64,000 nt of DNA, taken from assembly GCA_900538465.1 (NCBI GenBank), contig UPXV01000001.1, positions 62,001 to 126,000 on the forward strand, given 5' to 3'. Of this stretch, positions 60,027 to 64,000 are shown piece by piece; positions within the stretch are counted from its first letter, which is position 1, and every line of letters begins with the position of its first letter. Source of the DNA: an uncultured Erysipelotrichaceae bacterium. Lineage in GTDB: Bacteria > Bacillota_I > Bacilli_A > Erysipelotrichales > Coprobacillaceae. Made by a program: the position numbers and the translations under genes. The notes beneath the pieces are model-generated. The model made no database searches. It was not told the DNA's origin and saw only the letters and a program-made list of their open reading frames with translations.

Positions 60027-60050
60027 CAATAACTCTGTTATTGCTTTTTT
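60025..60050 (+). terminator. Terminator after mtnN
   Basis: AGCAATAAC, TCT, GTTATTGCT and a T run, beginning in the stop codon. Confidence 0.85.
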
Positions 60051-60062
60051 GGAGGTGAGATA

Positions 60063-62396
60063 ATGAAAAATATAGAATTATTAGCACCAGCTGGTGATCA
60101 GGAATCATTGATTGCAGCTGTTCAAAATGGTGCTGATGCTATATATTTAGGAGGAACATTGTTTAATGCAAGAGCTTTTGCAAAGAACTTTGATCATGAA
60201 CAATTAAAATGGGCTGTGGAATATGCTCATTTAAGAGATGTCAAAATTTATGTAACTGTTAATACTTTGTATAAAGATAAAGAATTTGAAGATTTAATTG
60301 CTTATATTGATGAACTGTATCAATTACAAGTCGATGCTTTAATTATCCAAGATATTGGTTTATTTGATGTTGTGAGATGCAGATATCCTGATTTTGAAGT
60401 ACATATGAGTACACAAGCTTCTATTATGAACGTTCAAGCTGCTCAATGTTTTGAAAAACTGGGAGCATCACGAGTGGTTTTGGCAAGAGAAAACACATTA
60501 GAAGAGATTCAACAGATTTGTCAAACAACCTCTCTTGAAGTAGAAGTCTTTGTCCATGGGGCTCTTTGTGTTTGTTATTCAGGACAATGTTTAATGAGCA
60601 GTATGATTGGCAAAAGAAGTGGTAATAGGGGAGCTTGTGCGCAACCATGTCGTTTACAATACCGTTTTTTAAAAGATGGAAAAGCTCAAGATAAAAAGAA
60701 TATGTTTTTACTTTCTCCAAAGGATCTTATGACGATTGAGTATATTGGAGATTTAATTGATGCTGGTGTTACATCTTTTAAAGTTGAAGGACGTATGAAG
60801 AAACCAGAATATGTTGCCAGTGTTGTCAAAGCCTATCGACAAGCTATTGATGCCCATTTGCAAAAGAAAAAAATCAATTTAGAAAATGATATTGAGACAA
60901 TGAAAGCTATGTTTAATCGCGATTATACCAATGGTTATATTGCTTGTGATTCACATATTGTTATTGGTGATTATTCTGGGAATAAAGGTATTTTGATTGG
61001 AAAAGTGCTTGGTTATAATAAACAAAGAAAAACCGTTACATGTCAATTGGAAAAAAGTTTAAAACAAGGGGATAGTGTTGTATTTGAATCCATTGATAAA
61101 GGGCGACCTGTCAATAAAATGTATATCAAACAAAAATTAGTTTCACAAGCACATCCAAAAGATATTATAGAAATAGAATTTGATTATCCTGTTAGAGATG
61201 GTAATGTAAGAAAAACAGTTGATATTGATGTTATTGATTGCATGCAAAAAACATATCAAAAAGACTATCGCAAAATACCAATTGATATGGAATTCACTGC
61301 TCATCTTCATCAAAATGCAAGACTAACATTAAAAAAAGATAATGAAACAGTCATTATTACAAGTCAAGATAAGGTAGAACAAGCCTTGTCAACACCAACT
61401 AGTCAAGAAAGAATTACTCAACAATTATCTAAGTTAGGACAAAGTAGTTTTTCGTTAAATCGAATTCAAATTGATATAGACAATCAAATCAGTATTCCTA
61501 TAAAAACATTAAATGAAATGAGACGTGAAGGTGTTGAAAAATTAAGTGAAAGATTGAGTCATCGCATTATTCATCATATGTTGCCACAAAATTTACCTTT
61601 TTTAACAAATCATTCAACAAATAATGAACATTTTATGGATGTACTCGTTAGTCATTTTCAGCAATTAGAAGAAGTTATCAAATTTCAACCTCATATAATC
61701 TACTATCCTTATCAATCAGATGCAAAAGAGGCAATTGATTTTTGTCAAAGAAACAAACAAGATGTCGCATTGTTTATTCCACGTATTTGCAAAGAAGAGG
61801 ATTTGATGGAAATTTATCAGTCTTCAGCTTATCAAATGGTTGAAAAAGTTGTGGTTAATGATTATGGTGCTTATCATTTGTTTTCTAACAAACAAAGAAT
61901 TATTGGAACGGGTTTAAATGTTTATAATTCTAGAGCAATTGCTCATTATCATGAACCTGTTATTTTATCATTAGAAATGAGTCAAAAAGAGATTCATCAT
62001 TTAACTTGTGATTTTCAAAAATGTATATTACCAATATACGGCAAAGTTGAAAATATGATCAGTGAATATTGTCCAATTTCACAATATTATTTTGGTTACC
62101 AAAAAAAGAATTGTCAATTGTGTCATCACCATCAATTTTCATTATTGGATCGGAAAAATGAAGTCTTTGATTTAATGATGGATGAAAAGTGTCGTATGCA
62201 TTTATTAAATTGTCATCCTTTATTTATAGAACCATATCAAGAAGCTGTTGTTGCTGGATACTTTGTTCATTTTACGAACGAAGATAGAGAAATGACAAAA
62301 TTCATTATGAATGATTTAAAAAATATTATTGAAAATCAAAAGAAGAGTTGTTTAAAAGAAAAAATATTGACAACTTCAGGATATTTTAGGACTTAA
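60063..62396 (+). CDS. Peptidase U32 family protein (RlhA-like)
   Basis: 777 residues. N-terminal U32 barrel (ELLAPAGDQESLIAAVQNGADAIYLGG, VEVFVHGALCVCYSGQC, GNRGACAQPCR, SFKVEGRMKKPEYVA), then a DUF3656-like region and a C-terminal part with a second Cys set (CPISQYYF, CQLCHHHQF). Annotated as peptidases, large U32 proteins of this form are now tied to hydroxylation of 23S rRNA (RlhA in E. coli) and probably hold an iron-sulfur cluster through the Cys motif. rRNA modification is the favoured role. GGAGGTGAG before ATG 60063. Confidence 0.85.
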   Translation: MKNIELLAPAGDQESLIAAVQNGADAIYLGGTLFNARAFAKNFDHEQLKWAVEYAHLRDVKIYVTVNTLYKDKEFEDLIAYIDELYQLQVDALIIQDIGLFDVVRCRYPDFEVHMSTQASIMNVQAAQCFEKLGASRVVLARENTLEEIQQICQTTSLEVEVFVHGALCVCYSGQCLMSSMIGKRSGNRGACAQPCRLQYRFLKDGKAQDKKNMFLLSPKDLMTIEYIGDLIDAGVTSFKVEGRMKKPEYVASVVKAYRQAIDAHLQKKKINLENDIETMKAMFNRDYTNGYIACDSHIVIGDYSGNKGILIGKVLGYNKQRKTVTCQLEKSLKQGDSVVFESIDKGRPVNKMYIKQKLVSQAHPKDIIEIEFDYPVRDGNVRKTVDIDVIDCMQKTYQKDYRKIPIDMEFTAHLHQNARLTLKKDNETVIITSQDKVEQALSTPTSQERITQQLSKLGQSSFSLNRIQIDIDNQISIPIKTLNEMRREGVEKLSERLSHRIIHHMLPQNLPFLTNHSTNNEHFMDVLVSHFQQLEEVIKFQPHIIYYPYQSDAKEAIDFCQRNKQDVALFIPRICKEEDLMEIYQSSAYQMVEKVVVNDYGAYHLFSNKQRIIGTGLNVYNSRAIAHYHEPVILSLEMSQKEIHHLTCDFQKCILPIYGKVENMISEYCPISQYYFGYQKKNCQLCHHHQFSLLDRKNEVFDLMMDEKCRMHLLNCHPLFIEPYQEAVVAGYFVHFTNEDREMTKFIMNDLKNIIENQKKSCLKEKILTTSGYFRT

Positions 62397-62510
62397 TGTC
62401 GAAAAAGAGAAAACAAAATCTATTTATGTCTTTCATAAATGGATTTTTTTATAATTCTAAATTGATATCAATTTCAAAAAATGCTATAATAAAAGCACGG
62501 AGGTGACATT

Positions 62511-62852
62511 ATGGCTATTGATATGGATTTAGCAAAAAGATTGAAAACTTATCGTAATTTTAAACATTTAACACAAAAAGAAGTTGCTGCTCACCTTAAT
62601 GTTCCCCATTCAGCTATTTCAGATATTGAAAATGGTAAACGTGATGTAACAGTGGGAGAGCTTAAAATTTTATCTCATTTATATGGAAGAAGTGTTGAAG
62701 AAATCATGAGTGGTAAGAAATATGATTATTACAACATTGCCAATATTGCTCGTTTGTTGACTGAACTTCCAGATGATGATTTAAAAGAAGTAATGTTTAT
62801 TATTGAATACAAGCGTAAAAGATTAGAAGAAAAAAGCAAGACCAATTCATAG
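62511..62852 (+). CDS. XRE-family transcription regulator
   Basis: 113 residues. Helix-turn-helix at about 7-62 (LAKRLKTYRNFKHLTQKEVAAHLNVP, SAISDIENGKRDV) and a helical tail (LPDDDLKEVMFIIEYKRKRLEE) resembling that of the island regulator at 18817. GGAGGTGAC before ATG 62511, with a TATAAT at 62484. Target unknown; no obvious partner gene is adjacent. Confidence 0.85.
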   Translation: MAIDMDLAKRLKTYRNFKHLTQKEVAAHLNVPHSAISDIENGKRDVTVGELKILSHLYGRSVEEIMSGKKYDYYNIANIARLLTELPDDDLKEVMFIIEYKRKRLEEKSKTNS

Positions 62853-62875
62853 TTAATGGGTCTTGTTTTCTTTTA
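62837..62875. terminator. Terminator overlapping the XRE stop codon
   Basis: CAAGACC (62837-62843) and GGTCTTG (62859-62865), then TTTTCTTTT. The stem spans the XRE stop codon and the end of the convergent gene. Confidence 0.75.
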
Positions 62876-63404
62876 AGATAACTTTAAATTCTTCTAATAA
62901 GCCCAATCCTTCTTCAAGAATATAGTTTTGGACGGGTAAATGTGTTTCATGATGATAATAGGTCACTTTTATATTTTCTCCATCAATATCAACAATAGCA
63001 TAAGTCCCAAACCCATAACTTCCTCTGTTCATCATCAAACTTCCTGGATTTATAAAATGAATTCCTTCGTGAATTTGATGAGTTGGAACATGTGTATGGC
63101 CATGAAAACAAATCGAGCAATGGTTTTGTTGACATAATTGGATTAATTGATCATATCCATAATAAACATTATAATATTGTCCATGCGTTATACAAATATT
63201 TTTAAGAATTTCATAATGTGGGAAAGGGGCATCATCGTGGTTACCTTTAACAACAATGTCAAAGGGTTTTAATAAATCATCATCCACTGGTAGTGAAGAA
63301 TCACCACAATGAATCATATAATCAACCTGATCCTTATAAAGTTGTGTCACTTGGATTAAATAGTCATCAAAACGGTGACTATCGCTAACGACAAGAATTT
63401 TCAT
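62853..63404 (-). CDS. YfcE/MJ0936-type metallophosphoesterase
   Basis: 183 residues with the complete motif set: VVSDSHRFDD, HCGDSS, GNHDD, ITHG, FHGHTHVPT and NPGSLMMNRG. It is a paralogue of the protein at 3446 but longer at the C-terminus (about 25 residues, ending LKENKTH). Small phosphodiesterase with undefined substrate. AAAGAGATGATATT precedes ATG 63404 on the minus strand. The stop directly abuts the XRE gene's stop. Confidence 0.88.
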   Translation of the reverse strand: MKILVVSDSHRFDDYLIQVTQLYKDQVDYMIHCGDSSLPVDDDLLKPFDIVVKGNHDDAPFPHYEILKNICITHGQYYNVYYGYDQLIQLCQQNHCSICFHGHTHVPTHQIHEGIHFINPGSLMMNRGSYGFGTYAIVDIDGENIKVTYYHHETHLPVQNYILEEGLGLLEEFKVILKENKTH

Positions 63405-63515
63405 AATATCATCTCTTTTCCTATGTTTTATTGTAACACAAAAAAAATTTTTTTCATTTTTTTGTTGATGTATTCTTTATATTTTCTGAAATAGAAAAAA
63501 ATTGTCTCGTAAGTG

Positions 63516-63544
63516 TTTACAATTGTCCTAAAAGTTGGTAAAAT
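63516..63544 (+). promoter_or_regulatory. SigA promoter of the PTS gene
   Basis: TTTACA (63516-63521), a 17-nt spacer and TAAAAT (63539-63544). Confidence 0.55.
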
Positions 63545-63580
63545 AATGATAGTGAAATAACTAGAAAAGGAGTAATGAAT

Positions 63581-63898
63581 ATGAAAACTATTTTATTAGT
63601 ATGTTCTGCAGGAATGTCTACAAGTTTATTAGTAACTAAAATGGAAGGTGCAGCTAAAGATGCTGGTGTTGAATGCAAAATCTTTGCATTACCATTCTCT
63701 GATGCACCAAGAGTATTAGAAGAAGTTGATTGTATTTTACTTGGCCCTCAAGTAAGATTCCAAAAAGCTGCTATTGAAAAATTAGCTGCTGGAAGAAAAG
63801 CTGGTCCAATCCCTGTAGATGTTATCGATATGAGAGATTACGGAACTATGAATGGTAAAGCTGTATTCGATAGAGCAATGTCATTATTAGGTGAATAA
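63581..63898 (+). CDS. PTS sugar transporter subunit IIB, lactose/cellobiose type
   Basis: 105 residues from ATG 63581 (AAAGGAG upstream; ATG 63575 is too close). The phosphocysteine sits in the N-terminal P-loop-like LLVCSAGMSTSLLV, and LGPQVRF and VIDMRDYGTMNG follow the cellobiose IIB (CelB/ChbB) fold. It passes phosphate from IIA to the incoming beta-glucoside-type sugar. The transporter IIC and IIA genes are presumably downstream. Its own terminator follows. Confidence 0.9.
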   Translation: MKTILLVCSAGMSTSLLVTKMEGAAKDAGVECKIFALPFSDAPRVLEEVDCILLGPQVRFQKAAIEKLAAGRKAGPIPVDVIDMRDYGTMNGKAVFDRAMSLLGE

Positions 63899-63906
63899 TC
63901 GAATTC

Positions 63907-63936
63907 AAAAAGGAGCTTGTGCTCCTTTTTTCTTTC
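63907..63936 (+). terminator. Terminator after the PTS IIB gene
   Basis: AAAAAGGAGC (63907-63916), TTGT, GCTCCTTTTT (63921-63930), then T-rich sequence. Confidence 0.85.
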
Positions 63937-63987
63937 TTTTTTATTATAGTTTTGCTATAATATTAAAAAATATTGGAGGAAAAAGAA

Positions 63988-64000
63988 ATGGAAAAAGCAA
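63988..64000 (+). CDS. Start of the next gene (partial)
   Basis: ATG 63988 follows TTGGAGG by 9 nt, and a TATAAT lies at 63955-63960. Only the codons for Met-Glu-Lys-Ala are present. A further PTS component is plausible from context, but nothing can be read from the sequence. Confidence 0.5.

Noticed and set aside
3900..64000. CRISPR array or restriction/defence cassette
   Set aside because: No regularly spaced repeats, Cas-like, restriction-modification or toxin-antitoxin gene pairs were seen. The direct repeats found here occur only in pairs.

Overview
The window is a chromosomal segment of an AT-rich, endospore-forming, anaerobic Gram-positive bacterium (Bacillota). Spore genes (gerE, gerM, dpaA/dpaB, sigK, spoIIIE/ftsK, probable sirA), a trimeric NAD-linked [FeFe] hydrogenase operon and the very AT-rich intergenic DNA suggest a gut anaerobe of the Erysipelotrichia type. 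The class assignment is inference; no rRNA is present. Four blocks keep the gene order of Bacillus subtilis (order recalled, not searched): uvrC-gerE-murI-gerM-ysnB; dpaA-dpaB-dapA-rnjB-spoIIIE with ymfF-ymfH; ynzC-tkt-sirA-yneF with plsY and parE-parC; and yqeH-yhbY-nadD/yqeK-rsfS-yqeM.

Layout. 1-3.9 kb: end of uvrC, gerE, a degenerate VanY-like membrane protein, murI, gerM and a YsnB-type phosphodiesterase. 4-7.3 kb: a large LRR surface protein bracketed by 63-bp imperfect direct repeats. 7.5-10.1 kb: a P-type calcium ATPase. 10.27-22.3 kb: a genomic island beginning at an intact tRNA-Arg(TCT) and ending at a copy of the tRNA 3' half plus its terminator. The island encodes a 1456-residue FIVAR-repeat/CAP lipoprotein, small proteins, a sigma factor fused to a membrane anchor and an extracytoplasmic region, an XRE repressor and two tandem membrane-anchored NlpC/P60 proteins. 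It has no recognisable integrase. 22.4-30.1 kb: dgkA, two unknowns, dipicolinate synthase dpaAB, dapA, an RNase J paralogue with a damaged active site, and spoIIIE/ftsK. 30.2-37.7 kb: a BMP-type nucleoside ABC transporter and two M16-like proteases. 37.77-37.93 kb: an unidentified structured RNA with its own promoter and terminator. 37.9-49 kb: ynzC and tkt, then an eleven-gene hydrogenase operon under a perfect cre site, then sirA and yneF. 49-55 kb: a histidine phosphatase, plsY, parE and parC. 55-62.4 kb: sigK, the yqeH cluster, mtnN and a U32 protein. 62.5-64 kb: an XRE regulator, a second YfcE-type phosphodiesterase, a PTS IIB protein and the first codons of the next gene.

How it fits together. 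The mother-cell sigma factor SigK is encoded here. Two of its classical targets in B. subtilis, gerE and dpaA, carry exact AC-N16-CATAnnnTA promoters, and gerM and sigK carry SigE-like promoters, so the late sporulation cascade can be read from the DNA. The hydrogenase operon has a CcpA site over its -35 box and so is probably controlled by carbon catabolite repression. The most unusual part is the tRNA-Arg island. Its sigma factor crosses the membrane, and its extracytoplasmic two-domain module is the same module that precedes the peptidase domain in the two neighbouring wall-hydrolase-like proteins. This may be an undescribed envelope-sensing and envelope-remodelling system.
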